Origin: Streptantibioticus cattleyicolor NRRL 8057 = DSM 46488
Lineage (GTDB): Bacteria; Actinomycetota; Actinomycetes; Streptomycetales; Streptomycetaceae
NCBI RefSeq assembly: GCF_000240165.1
Contig: NC_017586.1
Span: 558,001 to 622,000, forward strand
Reading direction: 5' to 3'
DNA length: 64,000 bases
The position numbers and the translations under genes are program-made. The notes under the pieces are model-generated. The model saw nothing but the letters and a program-made list of their open reading frames with translations. It had not been told where the DNA came from and made no database searches. Shown in pieces: positions 15,879 through 24,204 of the stretch (position 1 is its first letter; the number at the start of each line of letters is the position of its first letter).

Positions 15879-16964
15879 ATGACGCAGATAACGATCATCG
15901 GTGCCGGTCTTGCGGGGCTGACACTGGCACGGACCCTGGCGGTTCACGGAATCCGGTCCACCGTGTACGAAGCGGAGACGTCCGCACAGGCCCGCGGCCA
16001 GGGCGGCATCCTCGACATCCACGACTACAACGGACAGCACGGTATCCGTGCCGCCGGCCTGATGGACGGCTTCCGCTCCCTCGTCCTCGAAGGCCGCCAG
16101 GCATCCCGCGACGTGGCACCCGACGGCACGATCCTGGCGGACCAGCCCGACGACCCCACCGCAGGCCGCCCCGAAGTGCAGCGCGGCGAGTTGCGACAGC
16201 TGCTGCTGGAATCCCTCCCTGCCGACACGGTCGTCTGGGGCCACAAAACTCACAGCGTTCGGACCCTCGCGGACGGCCGTCACCAGGTGACCTTCGCCAA
16301 CGGATCGACGATCGCCACCGACATCCTCATCGGTGCCGACGGTGCCTGGTCGAAAGTCCGGCCGCTCCTCTCCGACGCCACGCCCGCCTACGCCGGACGC
16401 TCGATGGTCGAGACATACCTGCACGAGAGCGACACCCGGCACCCTGCCACCCTGGCGCTGGTCGGCAGCGGATCGATGACCGCCTACGACGAAACCACCC
16501 GCATCGGTATCGGCGTGCAGCGCGAGCGAGCGGACACCCTGCATGCCTACGCCATGTTCGACCAGCCTCTCGACTGGTTCGACGGCATCGACTTCAACGA
16601 CGGCCCCGCGGCTGCCCGCACGGTCGCGGCGATGTTCGACGGATGGGCGCCGGAACTCGTCGCACTGGTCGCGGACAGTGATGTCCCGCCGGTGTTCCGT
16701 CCCCTGTACGGGCTGCCGATCGGGCACCGTTGGGAGCACGTACCTGGCATCACGCTCATCGGAGACGCCGCCCACCTGGCACCCCCGGACGGCGAAGGAG
16801 CCAACTGGGCACTCTTCGACGCCGGCCAGCTCGGCAACGCCATCGCCGGACAGCCCGAGGACATCGACGCGGCCATCCGCTCCTACGAAACCGCGCTGTT
16901 CCCGCGGAACGTCGACACCGCCACCGCAGCGGCGGCTTACTACCCCGACTTCACACCGTACTGA
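15879..16964 (+). CDS. FAD-dependent monooxygenase (TetX/PHBH-like)
   Basis: 361 residues. FAD Rossmann motif GAGLAGLTLARTLAVHG (residues about 7-23), the DG motif ILIGADGAWSKVR, and the second FAD motif TLIGDAAHLAPPDGEGANWAL near 300. These three together define class A flavoprotein hydroxylases; GEGANWAL is closest to the TetX-like branch. ATG 15879 has an AAGGA ribosome site. It probably hydroxylates an aromatic or antibiotic substrate using NAD(P)H and O2. Coupled with the MarR gene upstream; resistance or catabolism is plausible. Confidence 0.9.
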   Translation: MTQITIIGAGLAGLTLARTLAVHGIRSTVYEAETSAQARGQGGILDIHDYNGQHGIRAAGLMDGFRSLVLEGRQASRDVAPDGTILADQPDDPTAGRPEVQRGELRQLLLESLPADTVVWGHKTHSVRTLADGRHQVTFANGSTIATDILIGADGAWSKVRPLLSDATPAYAGRSMVETYLHESDTRHPATLALVGSGSMTAYDETTRIGIGVQRERADTLHAYAMFDQPLDWFDGIDFNDGPAAARTVAAMFDGWAPELVALVADSDVPPVFRPLYGLPIGHRWEHVPGITLIGDAAHLAPPDGEGANWALFDAGQLGNAIAGQPEDIDAAIRSYETALFPRNVDTATAAAAYYPDFTPY

Positions 16965-17085
16965 TCACAGCAACCACACGCGTTCGACCGCCCATCCACC
17001 CACGGTCGAGCCCGACCTCACGACGGCGTCGGTCACGGCCGGCCGCTGGGGTCTGTTGTGAAAGTGCTGGTCACAGCCAACTCCC

Positions 17086-17477
17086 GACTCGAACTGAGGT
17101 GAATCACCCCGCTGTCCGGCGGTGATCACCACCGATAGTGACTTCTGACCCTGCTCGACGGCGAGGTGGATCTTCCTGGTCAGGCCGCCCGGGAGCGTCC
17201 GAGCCCGTGGTCGGTCGGCTCGACGGTGATCCCGCCGGGCGGTTCCTTCCGGAGATCCCCTTTTCGCCGCCCCAGCCGCGTGCTGGCGGGCCCGGCAGAC
17301 CGTGGAGTCGATGTTCACGTCCCAGGTGATCAGGCCCTTGGCATCCGCCTCGGCCTGCGGCCGAGTGACGATCCGGGCCCAGGTGCCATCGCGCTGCCGA
17401 CGCCGGAACAGGTCGTGGACCCGGTCCCACGGCCCGTAGCGTTCCGGCACGTCACGCCAGGGAGCACCCGCCCTCAA
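17086..17477 (-). pseudogene. IS5-family transposase remnant, truncated at both ends and doubly frameshifted
   Basis: Encodes RAGAPWRDVPERYGPWDRVH, then WDVNIDSTVCRARQHAAGA (first catalytic Asp of the DDE set) and KIHLAVEQGQKSLSVVITAG-QRGDSPQFE. The N-terminal helix-turn-helix and everything after QFE are missing. An extra base near 17250 and a lost base in the CCCGGG at 17188-17193 cancel, so the frame stays open while about 60 bp between them are read wrongly; the correct peptide (EPPGG...EPTDHGLGRS) appears in another frame. No terminal repeats found. Immobile scar abutting the 3' end of an SDR gene. Confidence 0.8.
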
Positions 17478-17515
17478 GGATCAAGATCAACTATCGCGAA
17501 CAGACCCTGGGCGGC

Positions 17516-18310
17516 CTACGCGGTTGTGGCGATGCCGCCGTCGACGGGGATCACGGCGCCTGTCAGGTATGCGCCTGCCCGGCTGGCGAGGAACACGGCG
17601 ACACCCGCCATGTCGTCGTCGCGGCCGATCCGGCGTAGTGGGGCCGACGCCGCGATCGCCTCGCCGAACTCGTCGAGGGTTGCCGCCATCATCGTCGAGG
17701 GGAACGGTCCCGGCGCCACGGCGTTCACGGTGACGTGCTGCGGTCCTAGTTCCTTGGCGAGCACTCTGGTGAGTTGATGCAGTGCGGCCTTGCTGCTGGA
17801 GTACGAGTAGTTGGGCCGCTGGGGGATGTGGATGGCGGCGATGCTGCCGATGTTGATGATCCGCGCGGGATCGTCGGCGGTGCCCGCCCTGCGAAGTGCG
17901 GGCAGCAGCGCCTGGACCAGCCAGAACGGCGACTTCAGGTTGAGGTCGACGACCGTGTCCCAGGCCGCGTCCGGGAACGTCGCCAGCGGCTCGTCCCATA
18001 TGGCGCCCGCGTTGTTGACGAGGATGTCGAGACGTTCCGAGTCGGCCGTGACGAGGTCGGACAGTCGCCGACACTCGTCGTGGCGGGACAGGTCGGCGGG
18101 GATGGCCCGCACCTCACCGAATTCGGACAGCCGTTCCTGCGCCTGAGCGCACGCTTCTGCGTTGCGTGAACTGATGACCACGCGGGCGCCCGCCTGGAGA
18201 AGGCCACGCGCGATCATCATTCCGATGCCTCTGGTGCCACCGGTGACGAGCGCGCGCTTTCCACACAGATCGAAAAGTTCCGCATGCGTTGTGAACTGGT
18301 TGTCTACCAC
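17516..18310 (-). CDS. SDR family oxidoreductase (RhlG/FabG-like)
   Basis: 264 residues. Classical SDR: cofactor loop VTGGTRGIGMMIARG, NNAG in DILVNNAGAIWDEP, active-site Ser in INIGSIAAIH, Tyr and Lys in YSSSKAALH. Length and motifs match RhlG-like 3-oxoacyl or carbohydrate reductases using NADPH. Start GTG 18310. The gene's 3' end touches an IS5 scar, but the C-terminal VDGGIATTA is complete. Upstream 267 bp contain only an inverted repeat belonging to the next operon. Substrate unknown. Confidence 0.88.
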   Translation of the reverse strand: MVDNQFTTHAELFDLCGKRALVTGGTRGIGMMIARGLLQAGARVVISSRNAEACAQAQERLSEFGEVRAIPADLSRHDECRRLSDLVTADSERLDILVNNAGAIWDEPLATFPDAAWDTVVDLNLKSPFWLVQALLPALRRAGTADDPARIINIGSIAAIHIPQRPNYSYSSSKAALHQLTRVLAKELGPQHVTVNAVAPGPFPSTMMAATLDEFGEAIAASAPLRRIGRDDDMAGVAVFLASRAGAYLTGAVIPVDGGIATTA

Positions 18311-18505
18311 TTGCCGCCATTCTCGTTGGTCGTGCGGGATGATGCGTCGACGCGTCGAGTGTTCGGTTCAGCTGTCTCGACGCTATGACCTTGGAGTGCA
18401 CTCCAGGCAAGCGGATCCCGGTCCCGACGGACCGCGTCAAGATCCTCCGCCGTCGCCTCGTCGTCGGCCTGACCTCGCAGACTCACGGCCACCATCCCGC
18501 CGCAA

Positions 18506-18550
18506 GGTGACTGAGCGCTCTGTCGGCGGCACGCGAAGCGCTCAGTCACC
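18506..18550 (-). terminator. Perfect 14-bp inverted repeat downstream of SDR gene
   Basis: Arms 18506-18519 and 18537-18550 (GGTGACTGAGCGCT and its complement) with a 17-nt loop, 28 bp past the stop of the leftward SDR gene at 18578. Best read as its terminator. The rest of 18311-18577 holds nothing convincing. Confidence 0.6.
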
Positions 18551-18577
18551 CTGCCGTAATGGTCTGGGCTCAGGGGC

Positions 18578-19285
18578 TTACCAGGGCAAGGGCCCCTGCG
18601 CGTCGAAGTAGCCTCCAGTGGGGTCGTCGGGGCCCGCCTGCGCCATGCGGACGATGATCTCGGCGCCCTGTTCGACGGTCTGGATGCCGGTGTTCCCGTT
18701 GAGGTCCGTCTTGGTGTAACCGGGCTCCACCGCGTTGATGCGCATGTTCGGGAACGCCTTCGCGTACTGCACGGTGATCATGTTGAGTGCCGTCTTCGAG
18801 GCCGGGTACGCGACGCCCGGGTAGGCGTGGGTCGGGGTGCCGGGGGTGGTGACCCGGGTGAGGGAGGCCAGACCGCTGCTGAGGTTGACCACGACCGGGG
18901 AAGCGGAACGCTGCAGCAGCGGCAGGAAGGCGTGGGTGACCCTCACCGTGCCGAAGACGTTGGTCTCGAACACCTGCCGCATCATGTCCGCGGTGACGTC
19001 CGCGGCACCGATCACCCCGTTGTCCTCGTCTCTCCCTTCGACGCCGGCGTTGTTGACCAGCACGTCCAGTCCGCCCTCCGCCTCGATGGTCTTGGCCGCG
19101 GCCGCGACGGAGGCGTCGTCGGTGACATCGAGCTGTACGGTCCGCGCGCCCAGCAACTCGGCGGCCCGGCGGCCGCGCTCGGGGTCCCGGCTGCCGATGT
19201 AGACGGTGTGGCCTGCGGCGATGAGGCGGCGGGCAGTCTCGAAGCCGAGCCCCTTGTTCGCCCCGGTGATCAGTGTTCTCGTCAT
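18578..19285 (-). CDS. SDR family oxidoreductase
   Basis: 235 residues from ATG 19285. TGANKGLGFETARRL cofactor loop, LDVLVNNAGVEG, Ser in VVNLSSGLAS and YPASKTALN active site; TGGYFDAQGPLPW at the end. The NKGLG form is typical of SDRs in bacterial xenobiotic or ketone reduction. Divergent from an XRE regulator with 103 bp between starts; regulator and enzyme therefore form the same kind of pair as at 2744-4759. Substrate unknown. Confidence 0.9.
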   Translation of the reverse strand: MTRTLITGANKGLGFETARRLIAAGHTVYIGSRDPERGRRAAELLGARTVQLDVTDDASVAAAAKTIEAEGGLDVLVNNAGVEGRDEDNGVIGAADVTADMMRQVFETNVFGTVRVTHAFLPLLQRSASPVVVNLSSGLASLTRVTTPGTPTHAYPGVAYPASKTALNMITVQYAKAFPNMRINAVEPGYTKTDLNGNTGIQTVEQGAEIIVRMAQAGPDDPTGGYFDAQGPLPW

Positions 19286-19388
19286 GTCTCCACCGTGCCT
19301 CCGGACCATTCGCCCAGCCAGGCGTCCGTCCTTCCTGGGACTGGCAGTACCAGGCGGGCCGGACGACGAGTGGTGCACACTGGCAGGC

Positions 19389-20237
19389 ATGGCGACGACG
19401 GAATTCGGGCAGGCGGTGCGTCGCTGGCGCGACCGGATACCACCCGAGGCGGCCGGGCTGCCCGTCGGCGCGCCCCGGCGCGCGGCCGGGCTGCGCCGCG
19501 AGGAGTTGGCGATGCTCGCCGGGATCTCCGTCGACTACGTCACCCGGCTCGAACAGGGCCGCGCCACCCATCCCTCGCCCCAGATCGTCGAGGCACTGGC
19601 CAGGGCACTGCGGCTGTCGGGGGACGAGCGCGCCCACCTGTTCCGGCTGGCCGGGCACGCACCGCCGGGCCCGCAGACAGTGCCGGCACACATCACCCCG
19701 AGTGTTCAGCGGCTGCTCGACAGACTGACGGGGACGCCCGTGGCGGTCTATGACGCGTCCTGGACCCTCCTCATGGCCAACGCGCCGTACGCGGCCCTGA
19801 TGGGGGATCCGTCCGGTTGGCGTGACAACGAGCGCAACGCCGTGTGGCGCCACTTCCTCGGCCCGGGCACCCGGGCCCGCCACACGCCTCAATCCCTGCG
19901 CGACTTCGAGGCAGCGCTCGTCGCCGACCTGCGCACCGCGGCCGGCCGTTACCCGGCCGACCGGCGGCTGCAGCGGCTGATCGCGGAACTGCGCGCGACC
20001 AGCGACCGATTCGCCGCACTGTGGGACGCCGGCGCCGTCGGCCACCACGAGGCCGCACGCAAGACCATCGACCACCCCCATGCAGGACCTTTGACACTCG
20101 ACTGCGACGTACTCACCGTGGCGGGCAGCGACCTTCGGATCATGATCTACACGGCCGAACCCGGCACCGAGGACGCTGAAGGCCTCGCCCTGCTGACCGT
20201 GCTCGGCACCCAGACGCTTGCCGATACCGCCAACTGA
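19389..20237 (+). CDS. XRE family regulator with MmyB-like ligand-binding domain
   Basis: 282 residues from ATG 19389. HTH AGLRREELAMLAGISVDYVT then RLEQGRATHPS; ligand domain VAVYDASWTLLMANAPYAAL, RNAVWRHFLGPG, and the terminal half KTIDHPHAGPLTLDCDVL. Divergent from the SDR gene, the likely target. Followed by a strong stem-loop at 20256-20286. The shared promoter has a small repeat CTGG-N5-CCAG at 19341-19353. Confidence 0.9.
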   Translation: MATTEFGQAVRRWRDRIPPEAAGLPVGAPRRAAGLRREELAMLAGISVDYVTRLEQGRATHPSPQIVEALARALRLSGDERAHLFRLAGHAPPGPQTVPAHITPSVQRLLDRLTGTPVAVYDASWTLLMANAPYAALMGDPSGWRDNERNAVWRHFLGPGTRARHTPQSLRDFEAALVADLRTAAGRYPADRRLQRLIAELRATSDRFAALWDAGAVGHHEAARKTIDHPHAGPLTLDCDVLTVAGSDLRIMIYTAEPGTEDAEGLALLTVLGTQTLADTAN

Positions 20238-20255
20238 CACGCTCCACCACCCCGT

Positions 20256-20286
20256 CGGGGGCCGGGATGTCAGGCCCCGGCCCCCG
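20256..20286 (+). terminator. GC-rich stem-loop terminator after XRE gene
   Basis: Perfect 11-bp stem (CGGGGGCCGGG/CCCGGCCCCCG) with a 9-nt loop, 18 bp past the stop codon. Confidence 0.7.
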
Positions 20287-20411
20287 ATTCCGTCGCCGGA
20301 CTTTTCGGCAGCGTCTCCGCGTGTGCTCGGCACGGGCCAATGCCCCGCACGCCCTTGTGCGAGCGGAAATGGCGACGTTCACCACCCGAAGGGCATGCGA
20401 AAGCGTGCCGG

Positions 20412-20429
20412 GGAGCACAACTGTGCTCC
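20412..20429. promoter_or_regulatory. Palindrome GGAGCACA-AC-TGTGCTCC upstream of terpene locus
   Basis: An 8-2-8 perfect inverted repeat in the 450-bp leader before the prenyl diphosphate synthase gene. The leader (20287-20739) has no gene I can support. Candidate operator for a pathway regulator; no cognate regulator gene is adjacent. Confidence 0.5.
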
Positions 20430-20739
20430 GCTGCGGCAGGTGTGCGCCTGGAAAATACCTGGGCCTTGCCGGACGATTGGTACGAGCCTGCGGTCCATGG
20501 CGGATGGCCATGTGGATCCGGTGTCTCTCCTCGCGCAGCGCGTTCCGCCGTCCCCGTGCCGGACGTCGTCTTCTGCGCCCGCTGACACATCCACAGCCGC
20601 ACCCCGTGCTTACGCCGTGCAAGGGCCGGCGGTAACCGGGAAGCTCGCCGAGACCGCCGACACCACCGGCACCCACCGGCGAAACCCCGTAGCGCGCCGC
20701 CCGACCGCACCGGTCACGGCACCCGGAAGGCCCACAACC

Positions 20740-21843
20740 ATGCCCCCTGCACCGACCACGGCCACCCTTGGCACCGTGCTGCCCGACCTGGACACTACAC
20801 GCCAGGACATCGAGGCGATCCTGGACGAGTTCCTGCGTACCAAGTCGGCGCAGGCCACCGCGCACAACATGCCGCCCACGGCCGCCTCCGTCCTGGCCGA
20901 CTTCCTCCACGCCGGCGGCAAACGGCTCCGTCCCCTGCTGTGCGTGCTCGGTTGGCACGCCGCCGGCGGCCCGGCCCCCGCACCCGCCGAAGTGCTCCAA
21001 GTGTCCGCCGCGCTGGAGATGTTCCACGCCTTCGCCCTCATCCACGACGATGTCATGGACGACTCCGACACCCGCCGCGGCCACCCCACCGTCCACCGCG
21101 TGCTGGCCGTCACCCACGCCACCGGCCGCCGACCGCGCACCGCCGACCGCATCGGCACCGGCGCCGCCATCCTCATCGGCGACCTCGCCCTGTGCTGGAC
21201 CGACGAACTCATCCACACCGCACACCTCACCGCACGACAGCTGCGCCGGGTGCTCACCCTCCTCGACGTCATGCGCACCGAGGTGATGTACGGCCAGTAC
21301 CTCGACGTCACCGCCAGTGGAGCACCCAACCCGGGCCTGGAGAGCGCCCTGGCCATCGTCCGCTACAAGACCGCCAAATACACCGTCGAGCGCCCCTTGC
21401 ACATCGGTGCCGCCCTCGCCGGGGCCCCGCAGCGGGTGCTCGACGCCCTGACCGCCTACGCCATGCCGCTCGGGGAGGCGTTCCAACTCCGCGACGACCT
21501 GCTCGGTGTATTCGGCGACCCCGAGGTCACCGGGAAGTCCCGCCTGGACGACCTGCGCGAGGGCAAGCACACCGCCCTGATCGCCCTCGCCCTGCGCGAG
21601 TCCCGGCCCGACCAGGTCACACTGCTCCGCGAACTGCTCGGCCGCCCGGACATCGGTGAGGACGAAGCCGCCCGGATCGGCCGTATCCTCACCGCCAGCG
21701 GCGCCCGCGCCCACGTCGAGGAACTGATCGCCGACCGGCGTGAGACCGTGCTGCGTTTCCTGGCCGACGACACCGCGCTCGCCCCCCAGGTTCTCCCCCA
21801 CCTGCGCCGTCTGGCCGACACCATGACCCGGAGGACGTCATGA
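20740..21843 (+). CDS. Polyprenyl diphosphate synthase (GGPP/FPP synthase type)
   Basis: 367 residues. Trans-prenyltransferase with first aspartate-rich motif in ALIHDDVMDDSDTRRG (DDxxD) and second in FQLRDDLLGVFGD; GGKRLRP substrate motif present. Residues just before the first motif (EMFHAFAL) carry a Phe, so chain length could be C15-C20. It makes the linear diphosphate from IPP and DMAPP. ATG 20740 was chosen because homology begins right after it; the frame upstream is non-coding. The stop overlaps the next start (ATGA). It would feed the terpene cyclase downstream. Confidence 0.9.
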   Translation: MPPAPTTATLGTVLPDLDTTRQDIEAILDEFLRTKSAQATAHNMPPTAASVLADFLHAGGKRLRPLLCVLGWHAAGGPAPAPAEVLQVSAALEMFHAFALIHDDVMDDSDTRRGHPTVHRVLAVTHATGRRPRTADRIGTGAAILIGDLALCWTDELIHTAHLTARQLRRVLTLLDVMRTEVMYGQYLDVTASGAPNPGLESALAIVRYKTAKYTVERPLHIGAALAGAPQRVLDALTAYAMPLGEAFQLRDDLLGVFGDPEVTGKSRLDDLREGKHTALIALALRESRPDQVTLLRELLGRPDIGEDEAARIGRILTASGARAHVEELIADRRETVLRFLADDTALAPQVLPHLRRLADTMTRRTS

Positions 21844-22136
21844 CGGCATCCGCCCCGCGCGGCTGCGGCGCCGACGTCGTCCCCGCCGCCCGCGCCGTCC
21901 GCACCGTCGAGAAGGCACTCGAACAGTACGGACCGCCCGTCCAGGTCCGCCACGAGACCGTGCACACCACGCACGGCGTGGCGGCGCTGCGGCGACAAGG
22001 CGCGATCTTCGTCGACGAGACCGTCTCCCTCCCACTCCCCCAGCGGCTCCGCCGCCTGTCGTGCCCGGCGCCCGGGAACCCGACGGGCTCCACGGCGCCG
22101 GCACGCGGCCACACCGGACAGGACCCGAGCACATGA
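21840..22136 (+). pseudogene. ispH: N-terminal fragment of ispH (HMBPP reductase)
   Basis: 98 residues. AAR..V.TVEKALEQYGPPVQVRHE, then VH..HGV..L...GAIFVDET, matching the first domain of 4-hydroxy-3-methylbut-2-enyl diphosphate reductase, which supplies IPP/DMAPP. A full IspH is about 310-340 residues; here homology stops near residue 70 and random sequence follows. The first iron-sulfur Cys region is altered (GCGADV rather than GFCAGV). It is translationally coupled on both sides (ATGA overlaps), so it was once part of the terpene operon. Cannot be catalytic. Confidence 0.75.
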
Positions 22137-23205
22137 CAACAGCAGACATGCCGCCCGTCTTCTGCCCGATCCCGTCCGCCATCCACCCCGAGCTCGCCCT
22201 CACCCTGCAGCGCGCACTCGCCTGGCTCGACCGGACGGGGGTCTGCGGCGACGACGTGGAGCGCGCGTGGGTCGCCGGATCGCACAGCGCCGAGTTCTAC
22301 GCCCGTTTCGCCCCCGAGGCCGACACCGATCGGCTGTGGATCGCCGCCTGCTGGGTCTACTGGGGTTTCGCCTTCGACGACGCCTGTTGTGACGAAGGCC
22401 CCTGGCCGTCGACCCGGCCGCCTTCGCGCCGGTGGCCGCTCGCGTCCAACGCGCCCTGGAAACCCCGGGATTGTGCCCCTACGCCGACGACCCGTACGCG
22501 GTCTCCCTGCACGACATCAGCGAACGTTTCCGGTCCTGCGCCACCCCCGTCCGGGTACGCCGGTTCGCCCACGCCCACCACGCCTGGCTGAACGGTGTGA
22601 CCTGGCAGATCGCCAACCGCGCCGGCGGCCGGATGCCCGGGCTGGACGACTACCTCACCATGCGCCTGCACTCGGCCGGCGGCGAACCCACCTACGCCAT
22701 GCTGGAGATCGTCAACGCCGCCGAGGTCCCGGCCCACGAGATGGACTCCCCCGCCGTCACCGCCCTGACCGAGATGGCCATCTGCGTCGACGCCCTCGAC
22801 AACGACCGCCACTCCCTCGCCAAGGGAGCCGCCCGCCGCCAGACCGACCAGAACGTCTTCACCGTCCTCACCCACCACCACCGCCTCACCGAACAGCAGG
22901 CACTCCACGAAGGCATCGCGCTCCGGGACCGCGTCCTGGTGCGCTTCCTCGACCTGCGCGAGAAGGTCATGCCCCGGGCCGGGCGGGAACTGCGCCGCTA
23001 CCTGACCGACCTCGGCCACGGCATCCGCGGCAACACCGAATGGGCGCTGCGCGTCCCCCGTTACCTCAGCCCGCGCGACGCCACCACCGCGCCCGGTGAC
23101 GTCACCGCCCCCGAGACCCCGCCGTTCACGGAGACACCGCTGGCCGAGGGGCCGCCGACGCACCACCTGCCGACCATCGGCTGGTGGTGGGACGACCTGG
23201 CGTAG
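22133..23205 (+). pseudogene. Class I terpene cyclase, disrupted by one-base frameshift
   Basis: Reads as one cyclase of about 357 residues if one base is restored. First frame ends just after the Asp-rich motif WGFAFDDACCDEGP; from about 22403 the next frame carries on without loss (LAVDPAAFAPVAARVQRALE). The NSE metal motif is NDRHSLAKG, and the terminal pair is VPRY. The break falls in a CCCC run at 22399-22402 that should have five Cs. Likely a diterpene or sesquiterpene synthase fed by the upstream prenyl synthase. A sequencing error is possible; if real, no active cyclase is made. Start ATG 22133 overlaps the ispH fragment. Confidence 0.85.
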
Positions 23206-23235
23206 CGGCGTTCATCCGGAGAGGCGGGCCACACC

Positions 23236-24075
23236 TCACCGCGCGGCGGCCTCCAGGAAGCGGCGGATCAGGGTGGGCCGGGTGTCGGGCAGGTGGACGA
23301 GGCTGACCGGGCTCGGTGGTGCGTTGGTGAGCGGCACGAAGCGCAGCGCGGGGTGCCGGGTGCGGCGCCGCGCGGCGTCGGGGACGATGCCGATGCCCCG
23401 GTCGGCGGCCACCGTCTCCAGCCACTCGTCGTAGTTGGTGGTCTCGATGATCCGGGCCGGGCGCTGGTCCACGGGCCACGACCAGGGGCCGGTGGTGCCG
23501 CTGACGACGTTGACGACGAGCGGCCAGTGCTGGACGTCCGTCCAGTCCAGATGGCCGAGGCGGACCAGGTCGCAGTGTTCGGAGCAGACCGCGACGCGCT
23601 GCTCGTCGCAGAGGCGTACGACCCGTGCCCCACGGGGTGCGTCGACGTCCCCCCGGACCAGCGCGATGTCGACGGTGCGCTGCCGCAGCGCGTGGAGCGG
23701 GTCGTCGGTGCGGGTCAGGGCGACGGAGGCCCCGGTGGTCTCCTCGAATCGGCTGACGGTCCGCTGGGCCCACGGGTCGGGCAGCAGCCAGCTGAAGCCG
23801 AGCCGCAGTGTGACGCGGTGGCTCACCACGGCGAGGGCTTCGTCCAGGGTGGCGAGCACCCGCTCGGCGTGGACGAGGAATTCCGCGCCGGTGTCGGTCG
23901 GCTCGACGTGGCGGGACGAGCGGTCGAGCAGGCGGACGTCGAGCCCGCCCTCCAGCTGCGCGATCGTACGGCTCAGCGCCGGCTGGCTGATCAACAGCTC
24001 CTCGGCGGCACGGGAGAACGAACGATGGCGGGCCACGGACACGAAGGCCCGCAGGTGACGCAGTTCGACGTCCAT
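23236..24075 (-). CDS. LysR family transcriptional regulator
   Basis: 279 residues from ATG 24075. N-terminal winged HTH: LRHLRAFVSVARHRSFSRAA, then ISQPALSRTIAQLEGGLDVR, followed by the periplasmic-binding-like effector domain ending at the short RFLEAAAR. It is divergent from an MFS transporter followed by a nitronate monooxygenase, which are the natural targets. A dyad ATGC-N7-GCAT at 24103-24117 lies 28 bp from its start. Confidence 0.9.
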   Translation of the reverse strand: MDVELRHLRAFVSVARHRSFSRAAEELLISQPALSRTIAQLEGGLDVRLLDRSSRHVEPTDTGAEFLVHAERVLATLDEALAVVSHRVTLRLGFSWLLPDPWAQRTVSRFEETTGASVALTRTDDPLHALRQRTVDIALVRGDVDAPRGARVVRLCDEQRVAVCSEHCDLVRLGHLDWTDVQHWPLVVNVVSGTTGPWSWPVDQRPARIIETTNYDEWLETVAADRGIGIVPDAARRRTRHPALRFVPLTNAPPSPVSLVHLPDTRPTLIRRFLEAAAR

Positions 24076-24102
24076 GCTCCTCTCTCTCCCTCGACCCCAT
24101 CC

Positions 24103-24117
24103 ATGCATGCCACGCAT
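24103..24117. promoter_or_regulatory. LysR-type binding dyad ATGC-N7-GCAT
   Basis: Partial dyad of LysR-box length (15 bp) in the divergent LysR/MFS promoter. Inferred from position and symmetry. Confidence 0.45.
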
Positions 24118-24204
24118 AGCGGCAGCGTAACCGGCATTTCACAGACATACACCCGCTCCCTAGCGTGAGAGGTGGCCACCCACGCGACCAGGAAGGCACC
24201 GACC

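Noticed and set aside
18506..18550. Inverted repeat as ends of a mini insertion sequence (MITE)
   Set aside because: Only 17 nt lie between the arms and no target duplication flanks them; position after a stop codon favours a terminator.
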